From: Rhodospirillaceae bacterium
GTDB lineage: Bacteria > Pseudomonadota > Alphaproteobacteria > Puniceispirillales > Puniceispirillaceae
NCBI GenBank assembly: GCA_002721775.1
Contig: PBLM01000059.1
Span: forward strand, 11,167-20,544
Reading direction: 5' to 3'
Length of the DNA: 9,378 bases
Shown here: positions 1 to 6,895 of the stretch, one piece after another
Layout of the letters: every line of letters begins with the position of its first letter
Numbering within the stretch: the stretch's first letter is position 1
The notes under the pieces: model-generated
What the model was told of the DNA's origin: nothing
The model's database searches: none
Seen by the model: only the letters and a program-made list of their open reading frames with translations
Translations under genes and position numbers: made by a program

Positions 1-486
1 AACGGCGTTTTTTCTTTGATTGATCGTGCACTTAAGGCTTCAAGTGTTGAAGCCACTACGCAGATGGTGGAACGCGAATTTGGATTTTTTATTCTTCGCT
101 CTCCTTCAAATGCTGAAGTGAGCGCTGCGCGCGATGCCATGCTTACAGAGCTCGGCGCATCTATGTCTGACCGCCTAAAGCCTGCCATCACGAACACGCA
201 AATTATTACCAGCGTAGAGCCCTATCAGGCACAGCTTTTGAACAAATGGCGTAAAGGATCTTTGTTAGTCCCAGGCCAAACCTTGGGAATAATCGAATGT
301 GCACCAGCAGCATATATTTCCATTGCCGCCAATGAGGCGGAAAAGGCGGCGGAAATCGATATGGTTGAAGTGCGCGCCGTTGGTCGCTTCGGACGCTTGT
401 TTATTTCGGGTTCGGAAAATTCTGTGAAAACTGCAATTCAAGCTGCAACTACTGCCATCGAGGCAGTTGAGGGACGCGTGGAATAA
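1..486 (+). CDS. Tandem BMC-domain (BMC-T) microcompartment shell protein, 5' end missing
   Basis: This is a structural protein of a bacterial microcompartment shell. The reading frame is open to base 1, so the true start lies outside the window; a TTG at 16 is probably internal. About 161 residues are visible. The second half, from the LGIIEC strand on (about residue 97 counted from the TTG), is a canonical non-permuted BMC domain: LGIIEC, an alanine-rich helix, a VEVRAVGRFGRLFISG strand-loop-strand with the pore loop, then a final helix. The first half (ALKASSVEATTQMVEREFGFFIL and the following helix) is a more diverged BMC repeat that has lost its first strand to the window edge. Two BMC domains in one chain fit the trimeric BMC-T class, as in PduT. 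The chain ends right after the last helix, without the usual C-terminal extension. Its TAA shares one base with the next gene's ATG. The family call is firm; the subtype is inferred. Confidence 0.85.
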   Translation, partial: NGVFSLIDRALKASSVEATTQMVEREFGFFILRSPSNAEVSAARDAMLTELGASMSDRLKPAITNTQIITSVEPYQAQLLNKWRKGSLLVPGQTLGIIECAPAAYISIAANEAEKAAEIDMVEVRAVGRFGRLFISGSENSVKTAIQAATTAIEAVEGRVE

Positions 487-1670
487 TGACGCAGTCGCGG
501 GTCATCGGGGCAGAACATATTCAGGATGCCTATCAGCGGGGTCGTATTATTTTCGAAGTACTTTCTGGTGATATCGTCACGGACCTAGCAGTAGAAACAG
601 CCACGCGTTTAGGTATTCGTCTAACGCATGGACCACTCGAGAAACCCGCCGTTGTTGAGATGGATGGCGCAAAGGCAATAACGCGAGGACTCTATCGGCG
701 TTCTTCTCGTTGGGTGAGCCCGCACAAGTCGACACCGCGCCAACAGCGCCGGTTCAGCAAATTGGCCCTTGTGGGGGCAGGTGGCGTTGGCGGCAATGTC
801 GCTCATCTGGCGGCAATGCAAAATATGGCTGATGAAATTACGTTGATTGATATAGTGCCAGGTATGGCCGCGGCGTTAGCGATGGATCTAAATCATGCAA
901 GTGGTATAACGGGCGTGTCGGCGCGCTGCTTTGGCAGTGAAAATCTTGCCGATGTGACAGGTGCAGATGTTGTTGTAGTTACCGCAGGGGTGGCGCGCCG
1001 TCCGGGGATGACGCGTGCTGATTTGATAGATGTCAACAAACGTGTCATTCACTCTGCAGCGGAAGTCATCCGCATCCGCGCGCCCGATGCGGTCGTGATC
1101 GTCGTCACTAACCCTTTGGATGAAATGACACTTGAAATGCTCAAAATGACCCAATTTCCTCGTGAACAGGTGCTGGGCATGGCGGGTACCTTGGATTCTT
1201 CACGGTTTCGTAACGCTCTGGCTGGTGCCGCTGGTGTATCGCCTGAAGATGTGGAGGCCATTACACTGGGTAGCCATGGAGATGAAATGACGCCGATTCC
1301 TTCACTTGCGCGGATCAAAGGGCGGGCATTAGAGCGGTTTTTAAGTCTAGAGGAGATTGAGGCCTGTGTGGAGGATGCAGTCACCGGAGGTGGGCAGGTG
1401 GTTGCCCTCAAAAAATCTGGCTCTGCAACAATTGCACCAGCCCATGGGGTGGTTGAGCTTTTGGATCACATCCGCGGTGCACGGGTTGGTCCGGTCCCTG
1501 TCAGCGTGATGATGACTGGTGAATACGGGGTGCGAGATGTGGTTCTTGGAGTGCCGGCGCATCTCGGTGCATCGGGGCTCATTGAAGTCGAAGAGCTTCG
1601 CATTACAGAGCGAGAGCAGCAGAATCTGCATGCAGCGGCAGAGGCCGTCAGAAAACGGTTGGACCACTAA
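486..1670 (+). CDS. Malate/lactate dehydrogenase family enzyme with N-terminal EutQ-like module
   Basis: An NAD-dependent 2-hydroxyacid dehydrogenase, 394 residues against about 310-320 for the family. The dehydrogenase core begins near residue 90. It has the Rossmann glycine motif GAGGVGG (97-103), an acidic D122 after the second strand (NAD preference), R171 and R177 flanking PGMT as in malate dehydrogenases, N209 in TNPLD, D237 and R240 in LDSSRFR, and the catalytic histidine H264 in GSHGDE. The two arginines favour a dicarboxylic substrate such as oxaloacetate/malate, but the real substrate may differ. Residues 6-50 resemble the N-terminus of EutQ (pattern I-A-x-x-I ... G ... I-V-T-x-x-A-x-E-x-A-x-x-L-G-I), and a basic, proline-containing linker (51-89) follows. 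I infer that this module ties the enzyme to the shell. ATG overlaps the upstream stop by one base (TAATG), with GAGGGA about 10 bases upstream. Confidence 0.9.
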   Translation: MTQSRVIGAEHIQDAYQRGRIIFEVLSGDIVTDLAVETATRLGIRLTHGPLEKPAVVEMDGAKAITRGLYRRSSRWVSPHKSTPRQQRRFSKLALVGAGGVGGNVAHLAAMQNMADEITLIDIVPGMAAALAMDLNHASGITGVSARCFGSENLADVTGADVVVVTAGVARRPGMTRADLIDVNKRVIHSAAEVIRIRAPDAVVIVVTNPLDEMTLEMLKMTQFPREQVLGMAGTLDSSRFRNALAGAAGVSPEDVEAITLGSHGDEMTPIPSLARIKGRALERFLSLEEIEACVEDAVTGGGQVVALKKSGSATIAPAHGVVELLDHIRGARVGPVPVSVMMTGEYGVRDVVLGVPAHLGASGLIEVEELRITEREQQNLHAAAEAVRKRLDH

Positions 1671-2078
1671 ATGAGTATTCGCAAAACCAGCGGCGGTGGC
1701 CGGTTTGAAGAAATTGGATCCTACAGCCGGGCAAAACGGGTTGGGCCCTTTGTTTATGTAGCTGGCACCACCGCGATAGAGCCCAGCGGCAAGCTTCATG
1801 CTCCCGGTGATAGTTACGCGCAGACCCTCTATATTATTGGACGTATAGAAGACGCGTTGCGCGGAGTTGGGGCGGAGTTGCGCCATGTGATGCGCACTCG
1901 TGCTTATCTGACTGATCTAAGCAATGCTGGGGGATTTGTCCGGGCACATGGTGAAATTTTTAAAGGAATTGAGCCGGTTCTAACTGGCGTTGAAGCGGGG
2001 CTGACGCAACCTGGAATGATGGTTGAAATTGATGTCGATGCAATTGTGCACGACGCTGACGGTAGGATAGCTTATTGA
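1671..2078 (+). CDS. RidA/YjgF family protein lacking the conserved catalytic arginine
   Basis: A 135-residue Rid-family protein; members form trimers with active sites at subunit interfaces. Family features are VYVAGTTA (28-35), the YAQT-to-ALRGVGA helix, RTRAYLTDL (75-83) and the C-terminal strand with E119. In E. coli RidA the deaminase arginine (R105) lies in PARSCVEV. The aligned segment here is PVLTGVEA (102-109), with leucine at 104. It is therefore unlikely to be a classical 2-aminoacrylate deaminase and fits the Rid subfamilies that lack this residue. The ATG directly follows the dehydrogenase stop codon, so the two are co-translated and probably belong to the same BMC-linked pathway. 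Rid proteins occur in several BMC loci and in the Rut pyrimidine pathway, where the homologue acts on an aminoacrylate. Family is certain; reaction unknown. Confidence 0.9.
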   Translation: MSIRKTSGGGRFEEIGSYSRAKRVGPFVYVAGTTAIEPSGKLHAPGDSYAQTLYIIGRIEDALRGVGAELRHVMRTRAYLTDLSNAGGFVRAHGEIFKGIEPVLTGVEAGLTQPGMMVEIDVDAIVHDADGRIAY

Positions 2079-2081
2079 AGG

Positions 2082-2786
2082 TTAAGTTCCAAAATAGGCT
2101 TCAATCAAACGATTGTCTTGACGAAGTTCATCGGCGGTGCCTTCTATCTGCATCTTGCCAGCTTCAAGTACATAAATCCGTTCTGCTAAAGTCATCGCAA
2201 AATTTGCATTTTGTTCTGTAATTACAACGGTCAGCCCGAAATCATCACGCATTCGGCGCAAAGACACAGCAATTTCCTGACAGACTTTGGGGGCCAAGCC
2301 GATCGTTGGCTCATCCACAAGCAATAAATTTGGTGAACTCATAATAGCTCGCCCTAGTGAAACCATCTGGCGCTCTCCGCCGGATTGCGTCGCGGTCTCT
2401 TGCGTTTCGCGCTCTGCTAGTTTTGGAAATAAGGAATAGACCTGCGAAAGATTTGCACTCGTATTTTCTCTAGCTGTAAAGGCTCCTACCAATAGATTGT
2501 CTTTGACGCTCATATAGGGAAAAAGGTTAAAGCGCTCAGGTGCGTATCCAATACCACTTTTGACAATGTAGGATGTTGCTTTACCTGATATATCCTGCTC
2601 ATCAAATTCAATCCGACCTGTTTGGCTTACCATACCCATAATGCTATCTAAGAGTGTGGACTTTCCACTTCCGTTAGCCCCAACTATAGCAATTATTTCA
2701 CCCTTTTCGACTGAGAGCGACACGTCACTAAGCGCTTGGGCTTTTCCATAAAAAGCGTTAAGTGATTGAATACTTAGATAACTCAT
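2082..2786 (-). CDS. livF: LivF-type ABC transporter ATP-binding protein
   Basis: One of the two cytoplasmic ATPases that power a HAAT-family (branched-chain-amino-acid-type) importer, 234 residues, the usual LivF length. Visible motifs are Walker A GANGSGKST (36-44), the LivF-like Q-loop region GYAPE (80-84), an ABC signature SGGERQ (135-140), Walker B LLLVDE (154-159), and TEQNANFA, in which glutamine replaces the switch histidine as is common in LivF. It is the last gene of the transporter cluster. Its ATG shares one base with the upstream ATPase stop codon (TAATG), so the two are translationally coupled. Its own stop lies 3 bases from the stop of the convergent Rid gene. The symbol denotes the family; sequence alone does not show that the substrate is a branched-chain amino acid. 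Confidence 0.92.
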   Translation of the reverse strand: MSYLSIQSLNAFYGKAQALSDVSLSVEKGEIIAIVGANGSGKSTLLDSIMGMVSQTGRIEFDEQDISGKATSYIVKSGIGYAPERFNLFPYMSVKDNLLVGAFTARENTSANLSQVYSLFPKLAERETQETATQSGGERQMVSLGRAIMSSPNLLLVDEPTIGLAPKVCQEIAVSLRRMRDDFGLTVVITEQNANFAMTLAERIYVLEAGKMQIEGTADELRQDNRLIEAYFGT

Positions 2787-3517
2787 TACTCTTGTCCTAA
2801 ATAAGAGGCGCGTACAGTATCATCATTGATAACATCACTGAATATACCTGCTGTGATCATTCTCCCACGTTCTAGGGCAATCACGTAATCTACCAGAGGT
2901 TCCAGCGCGGGAAGGTCATGACTGACCATCAACAACGTAAATCCTTTCGCACGCAAGTTTTGAATGAGGGAGCTAATCTGTGCAATCTCGCCAGTTGTAA
3001 GACCTGCAAAAACCTCATCCAACAACAGAACTTTTGCCCCAGTTGCGATGGTGCGGGCAAGCTCAAGTTTGCGCAAATCACCCATCGATAAATCAGATGC
3101 CGGCTTTTTTAAATCATCTTCCACAAAACCTACATCGAGCGCCAGTTGAGCTTCCCGATCTTGATTTGGACCTTCGATGAGCATGCGCCAAATGGAATTG
3201 GGCATTAGGCCCACGCGAATGTTTTCCAATACTGAGAGATCCATAAATGGACGGGGAATTTGATAAGTTCGGCTGACACCGAGGCGAATGCGCTCTGCTG
3301 TTGGCAATTTGCCAAGGTCTTTGCCAAAAAGTGAAATCTGTCCCGATGTTTGTTTTAATTCCCCCATGATTTGATTAAACACAGTGGTTTTTCCTGCCCC
3401 ATTTGGGCCAATAATTCCAACAGATTGCCCTTCTTTAACATCAAAACTTAGATCATCAGTTGCTGTTAGCCCACCAAAAGTTTTGACAAGGTTTCTTATT
3501 TCAAGGGAGTTTGTCAT
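2786..3517 (-). CDS. livG: LivG-type ABC transporter ATP-binding protein
   Basis: Second ATPase of the HAAT-type importer, 243 residues. Walker A is GPNGAGKTT (37-45), the Q-loop glutamine is Q86 within the LivG-typical SRTYQIPRPF, Walker B is VLLLDE (163-168), and the switch histidine is H200 in MVSHD. The ABC signature reads LSMGDLRKLELA (143-154), with S-M-G-D where most ABC proteins have SGGQ; LivG homologues also vary here (often LSYGQ). The residue after Walker B is valine (DEVFAGL) in place of the more common proline. The nucleotide-binding residues are intact, so I expect it to be active. Its ATG overlaps the permease stop as ATGA, and it abuts livF downstream, so expression is tightly coupled. 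Confidence 0.92.
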   Translation of the reverse strand: MTNSLEIRNLVKTFGGLTATDDLSFDVKEGQSVGIIGPNGAGKTTVFNQIMGELKQTSGQISLFGKDLGKLPTAERIRLGVSRTYQIPRPFMDLSVLENIRVGLMPNSIWRMLIEGPNQDREAQLALDVGFVEDDLKKPASDLSMGDLRKLELARTIATGAKVLLLDEVFAGLTTGEIAQISSLIQNLRAKGFTLLMVSHDLPALEPLVDYVIALERGRMITAGIFSDVINDDTVRASYLGQE

Positions 3518-4461
3518 TTAAACGATCCGCCCCTTATTATTTGCCAGCTGTTCATAATTAAAGCGTAAATTCCCTTGGGCTGATACATGTAGACCAACAG
3601 TGCGATGCCCCCATAGATAAAATAGCGTTCTGCACCTGGTAAAAATGGGCGGAGGTATTCCAATAGAAAAGTAAGAAAAAATGCACCAATGATGGGGCCG
3701 ACGATTGTCGACGCGCCTCCGATCAAAGCAGCAACAATAATAGTAAAGAGAAAATTTATGTCGAAAAGTGCACGCGGCGCAATGGAACCGAGGTAATGGA
3801 CATAAAATGCACCACCAAGCCCTGCCACAAAGGCGCTGCTCATAAAGGCAAACATTTTTAGTTTAGTAACTGAAAGCCCACTTCCTTCCACTGCACTTTC
3901 ATTGAGCCCTATTGCCGTGAGTGCCGTTCCAATTCGGGTACGCAGTAACAGCCAAGATGCAACCGCAATGATAAACATCAAAAAAGAACTGAAATAAAAT
4001 CCATTGACTGCCCCGCGCGTCAAGGTTTGGATACCTGACATACCACGGGTTCCGCCAGTCAGGTCGGGGCGTATAACCTGGACCAGCTGATACATAAGCT
4101 CCATAAATGCGAGGGTTACTAGGGCAAAATAGCTACCCTTTATGCGCAGTGCGGGTAATAGGACAATCAGTCCACCAATCATCGTCACGATGACAGCAAT
4201 TGGGATTGCGATTTCAACCTCAATGCCAAACCGTTTTGTGAGAATGGCACTTGTGTAGGCGCCAATCCCAATTAGGAAAGGATGACCAAAACTGATGTAT
4301 CCGGTTCGACCAGAAAGTAAGTCCCAGCTTATTGCAAAGATTGCTAGATAATTAGCGAAAATAAGTGTGCGTAACGTTCCCTTGCTCACCAATTCTGGAA
4401 GAAGCGCAAGACCCAATGCAAATAGGCTCCATGCTAAAAAGTGATACCACTTCAGACCCAT
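3514..4461 (-). CDS. livM: LivM-type ABC transporter permease
   Basis: Inner-membrane permease subunit of the HAAT-type importer, 315 residues from the chosen start. Hydrophobic helices begin near residue 8. The LivM hallmark TGYISFGHPFLIGIGAY lies at about 53-69, and further helices run to the C-terminus (GGIALLVYMYQPKGIYAL). I chose the ATG at 4461 because GAGGA lies 8 bases upstream and the codon begins one base after the livH stop. An upstream in-frame TTG at 4482 would add seven residues and overlap livH by 20 bases, with a less well placed AAGGA. The 3' end overlaps livG by ATGA. It should pair with LivH to form the membrane channel. Confidence 0.9.
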   Translation of the reverse strand: MGLKWYHFLAWSLFALGLALLPELVSKGTLRTLIFANYLAIFAISWDLLSGRTGYISFGHPFLIGIGAYTSAILTKRFGIEVEIAIPIAVIVTMIGGLIVLLPALRIKGSYFALVTLAFMELMYQLVQVIRPDLTGGTRGMSGIQTLTRGAVNGFYFSSFLMFIIAVASWLLLRTRIGTALTAIGLNESAVEGSGLSVTKLKMFAFMSSAFVAGLGGAFYVHYLGSIAPRALFDINFLFTIIVAALIGGASTIVGPIIGAFFLTFLLEYLRPFLPGAERYFIYGGIALLVYMYQPKGIYALIMNSWQIIRGGSFK

Positions 4462-4462
4462 G

Positions 4463-5314
4463 CTATAATTCCTCGCGTCCAAAAAGTCCTTGAGGACGAA
4501 GAACTAGAACAATAATGATCAATCCCATTGTAAACACCCCGCGCAGTTCTGGCGCGAGCAGTGAAACAACAATTACTTCCATAAATCCCACGATATGGGC
4601 CACAATTAACGTACCAATGATGGATCCAATTCCACCAACGATTACAACAGCAATAGAAATGATTAATGGGGCGACCCACATAGAAGGGGCAAGCTGCGTA
4701 TAGCTTGCAAAAAACACTCCGCCAAGCGCGCCAAGACCACCTGAAAGCGCCCAGGTGATGAAGTTTACCCGATCTGTTTCGATTCCGCAGATGGCTGCAC
4801 CTTTCGTATCCATAGATACTGCTTGCATGGCTCGACCAATATCTGTCCTTCTTATAAAAACATAAAGGGAGAGTAAAATTGCCCAGCTAGCTAGTGTTGC
4901 AATCAGCATATTATAGGTTACTGGCGCACCAGCAACATAGACAACGCCGCCAATTATTGGCTGTAATATTTTGGAGCTGTCTCCAAACATCAAGATCACG
5001 CCCGCCTGTAAAATAACGGCAAGAATAAGGGTAGAAATTTCAATTGCAATGTGGTTGCCTTTGAGGGGCTTAACAATCAGGAGAAACTTTAGGACGCCTA
5101 CAAAAACGCCAAATAGTACAGCCATAAAAACAACTATCAACTTTGGAATATCAATGCCTTGGCTAGCCCAAAAATAGAAATATCCGCCGAGCATAAGATA
5201 GGCACCATAGGCGAGATTGAGCGTCCGTCCAACGCTGAAAATTAATGTAAACCCGACGGCAATCAGCGCGTAAAGGCCACTTAATAACATGCCTTGAATC
5301 AAAATTTGCAACAT
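4463..5314 (-). CDS. livH: LivH-type ABC transporter permease
   Basis: First permease subunit of the importer, 283 residues, close to the usual 290 or so. The N-terminal helix GLYALIAVGFTLIFSVG (13-29) and the LivH signature TLNLAYGAYLMLGGY (31-45) are clear. About eight membrane helices follow, with a cytoplasmic loop containing DIGRAMQAVSMD (the coupling region, normally D-x-G-R-A-M-R-A) and the GGIGSIIG segment typical of the family. A Shine-Dalgarno AAGG lies 8 bases before the ATG. The gene follows the binding-protein gene after a 64-base gap that carries a strong hairpin, and it is followed directly by livM. Confidence 0.9.
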   Translation of the reverse strand: MLQILIQGMLLSGLYALIAVGFTLIFSVGRTLNLAYGAYLMLGGYFYFWASQGIDIPKLIVVFMAVLFGVFVGVLKFLLIVKPLKGNHIAIEISTLILAVILQAGVILMFGDSSKILQPIIGGVVYVAGAPVTYNMLIATLASWAILLSLYVFIRRTDIGRAMQAVSMDTKGAAICGIETDRVNFITWALSGGLGALGGVFFASYTQLAPSMWVAPLIISIAVVIVGGIGSIIGTLIVAHIVGFMEVIVVSLLAPELRGVFTMGLIIIVLVLRPQGLFGREEL

Positions 5315-5343
5315 TCATTTGGCCTTAGCGCTTTAATAGCGGG

Positions 5344-5370
5344 GCAGGATAGCGCGAGCCGCTACCCTGC
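5344..5370 (-). other. Intercistronic hairpin between binding-protein and permease genes
   Basis: Read as minus-strand RNA, 11 bases (5370-5360) pair with 5354-5344 around a 5-base loop (5359-5355). All pairs are Watson-Crick except one G-U. No U-tract follows (CCCCGCTATT comes next), so it is not a classical terminator. It lies 8 bases after the binding-protein stop. A stable hairpin here commonly protects the upstream message from 3' decay or causes partial termination, so the receptor is made in excess over the membrane subunits, as in other binding-protein-dependent importers. The role is inferred from position. Confidence 0.55.
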
Positions 5371-5378
5371 TTAGACTT

Positions 5379-6662
5379 TTAATTTTTGATCCAGCTTGGC
5401 ACTTCAAACTCTGTGTTTGCGTATTCAAACGGATAAACCACTCCAACGGTTCCATCTTCTTTCCATTGAACAACAACCATAGATGGCTGTGCGTTATCGA
5501 AAGGTGGAGTAAGATCAAACAACGCATTTTGCGGATATGTACGACCTGTTACAGGTTCCACTTCACCATGCTGCCAGAACCCATAGCGAAGCCAAAGTTC
5601 GCCATCTTTTTCAAGCTTCAGATCTTGTTTTAGCATTGCAGCATTCCAAGCCTTTACATCCTTGAAACCACCGGCTTCTTCAGCAGCAGCCATAGCCTGC
5701 TTTAAGCCGTGAAAGGCATTAAACCCATTAAAATGGGGCATGGAAGGCCGAGTTGAGTATTTGGCTTGGTAGTCAGAGACGAATTGCGCACTCACTGGAT
5801 CAAGGTCAAACCCAACGGAGGGTACGGGTGATAGGGTCGAGATACCTCCACCGGCACCCCCTGTATCCTCCCAGTATTCCATACCAAAAGCTCCCACGTT
5901 CACACCTGTCATTGCCATTGGGACCTGAAGCTTCACATATTGTGATGAAATCACCTGTGGGTTCACCGTAGACACTTGATAAATGAAATCCGCACCAGAT
6001 GCTTTGGCTTTGCTAAAGATCGGACCAAAATCGACTGTATTGATGTCATAGGTTATGATTTCTTTTACCTCAATGCCGGCCACAGGACCAAGTGCATCGG
6101 TCACAAGCCCTGTGATTGCTTCACCAAAGGCCGTGTCTTCAGCAAGAATTACGACGCTTTCCCAGCCCATTTTTGCCTTAAGAACATCCGCACCAAAATT
6201 TATATACAGCGTGGCTAGAGCCTCGTCAGATGCGATATTCATAAAATAAGGAGCCATGGTTTCGGGATCCTCAACAACCATATCGATAATGCCAATATAT
6301 GATGTCCATGTATCCAGCGTTGGGATTTGATATTCTTGCATCCTTGGCAGCCAGCCCAGTGAGACATCATCAATGCAACCGGAAATAATGAAATCTACTT
6401 CCTCGGTTTCGGCTAAATATTCATAAGCCTTAACTCCTTCGGTCACATCTTCGCCAGTATCCGCGGTTACAAGCGTGATCTGGTGCCCCATAACGCCGCC
6501 AGCAGCGTTCAAATCTTCAATCGCCATTTCTGCACCCCTGAGCGTTGAAAGCCCAGTGTCAGATGAAAGCGAGCCAATAAAGCCGACCTTAATCTCTGCA
6601 AATGCGGTTGAAGCAAAAAGTGATACAGCCAGGCTCATGCCTAGCCCTTTTCCAAAACTCAT
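5379..6662 (-). CDS. LivJ-like periplasmic substrate-binding protein (type 1, Peripla_BP_6)
   Basis: Secreted receptor that delivers substrate to the HAAT-type importer, 427 residues. It starts at the ATG at 6662, preceded by GGGAGG. A longer frame to 6707 lacks a signal start and runs into the operator. Residues 1-22 form a signal peptide (M1-S-F-G-K, hydrophobic 7-17, cleavage after A-F-A). The mature protein begins EIKVGFIGSLSSDTG, the first strand and binding loop of type 1 binding proteins, followed by RGAEMAIEDLNAAGG. The middle carries the VVILAEDTAFG hinge-side strand, and the C-terminal lobe includes GFNAFHGLKQAM. The mature length of about 405 residues exceeds that of E. coli LivJ (about 344), so the ligand may be something other than a branched-chain amino acid, such as an amide, urea-like or aromatic compound. 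I cannot name it from the sequence. Confidence 0.9.
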   Translation of the reverse strand: MSFGKGLGMSLAVSLFASTAFAEIKVGFIGSLSSDTGLSTLRGAEMAIEDLNAAGGVMGHQITLVTADTGEDVTEGVKAYEYLAETEEVDFIISGCIDDVSLGWLPRMQEYQIPTLDTWTSYIGIIDMVVEDPETMAPYFMNIASDEALATLYINFGADVLKAKMGWESVVILAEDTAFGEAITGLVTDALGPVAGIEVKEIITYDINTVDFGPIFSKAKASGADFIYQVSTVNPQVISSQYVKLQVPMAMTGVNVGAFGMEYWEDTGGAGGGISTLSPVPSVGFDLDPVSAQFVSDYQAKYSTRPSMPHFNGFNAFHGLKQAMAAAEEAGGFKDVKAWNAAMLKQDLKLEKDGELWLRYGFWQHGEVEPVTGRTYPQNALFDLTPPFDNAQPSMVVVQWKEDGTVGVVYPFEYANTEFEVPSWIKN

Positions 6663-6691
6663 GATTTCCTCCCATGTCTTACAGTGTATTC

Positions 6692-6706
6692 TGTATACAG
6701 TATACA
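6692..6706. promoter_or_regulatory. Palindromic operator candidate upstream of the binding-protein gene
   Basis: The sequence TGTATACAGTATACA is a perfect inverted repeat of 7-bp arms around one central base. A third half-site, TGTAT, lies at 6685-6689, 7 bases away in the direction of the gene. The palindrome starts 30 bases upstream of the livJ-like ATG. On the minus strand it contains TATACT (6704-6699), a plausible -10 element; the -35 position 17 bases further (GATTTG) is poor, and a good TTGACA (6741-6736) is too far away at 31 bases. GT..AC-centred palindromes are typical operators of GntR-family regulators, often repressors of catabolic genes. The symmetry is seen directly; the regulator family and promoter assignment are inferred. 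Confidence 0.5.
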
Positions 6707-6834
6707 AATTTTGGTTTCTCGCAAATCTTTTTTTGTGTCAAAGATATTTCCTGGGGACAAAATTTGACCGTCTTAACCGTAATCGTAGTTATGTCTAATT
6801 TGACTTTGCTTCTCTTTCAACGACACAAACATGC

Positions 6835-6850
6835 CAGCGCTGTTGCGCTG
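6835..6850 (-). other. Short GC-rich hairpin between SDR and binding-protein genes
   Basis: CAGCGC, a 4-base loop and GCGCTG form a perfect 6-bp stem, starting 45 bases after the SDR stop codon on the minus strand. The bases after it (GCATGTTTGTG) have only a weak T bias, so this is at best a poor terminator or a processing site. It lies in the 233-base gap that also holds the operator candidate, consistent with the binding-protein gene having its own promoter. No convincing gene lies in this gap. Confidence 0.25.
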
Positions 6851-6895
6851 AAATCAAAGAAATCTGTTATAATCTTGGCCGGCATTGCTTTTAAA

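Noticed and set aside
2074..2105. Inverted repeat ATTGAAG/CTTCAAT across the convergent stops of the Rid and livF genes
   Set aside because: The arms are perfect but only 7 bp and AT-rich, the loop is 18 bases, and no U-tract follows on either strand; too weak to call a bidirectional terminator.
6663..6707. Longer start for the binding protein at 6707
   Set aside because: It would put 15 non-signal residues before a clear signal peptide, cross the operator palindrome and ignore the GGGAGG before the ATG at 6662.
6826..6885. Very short minus-strand ORF (22 codons, ATG at 6885) in the gap before the binding-protein gene
   Set aside because: It has no good ribosome site and no coding-like features; expected by chance in a gap of this size.
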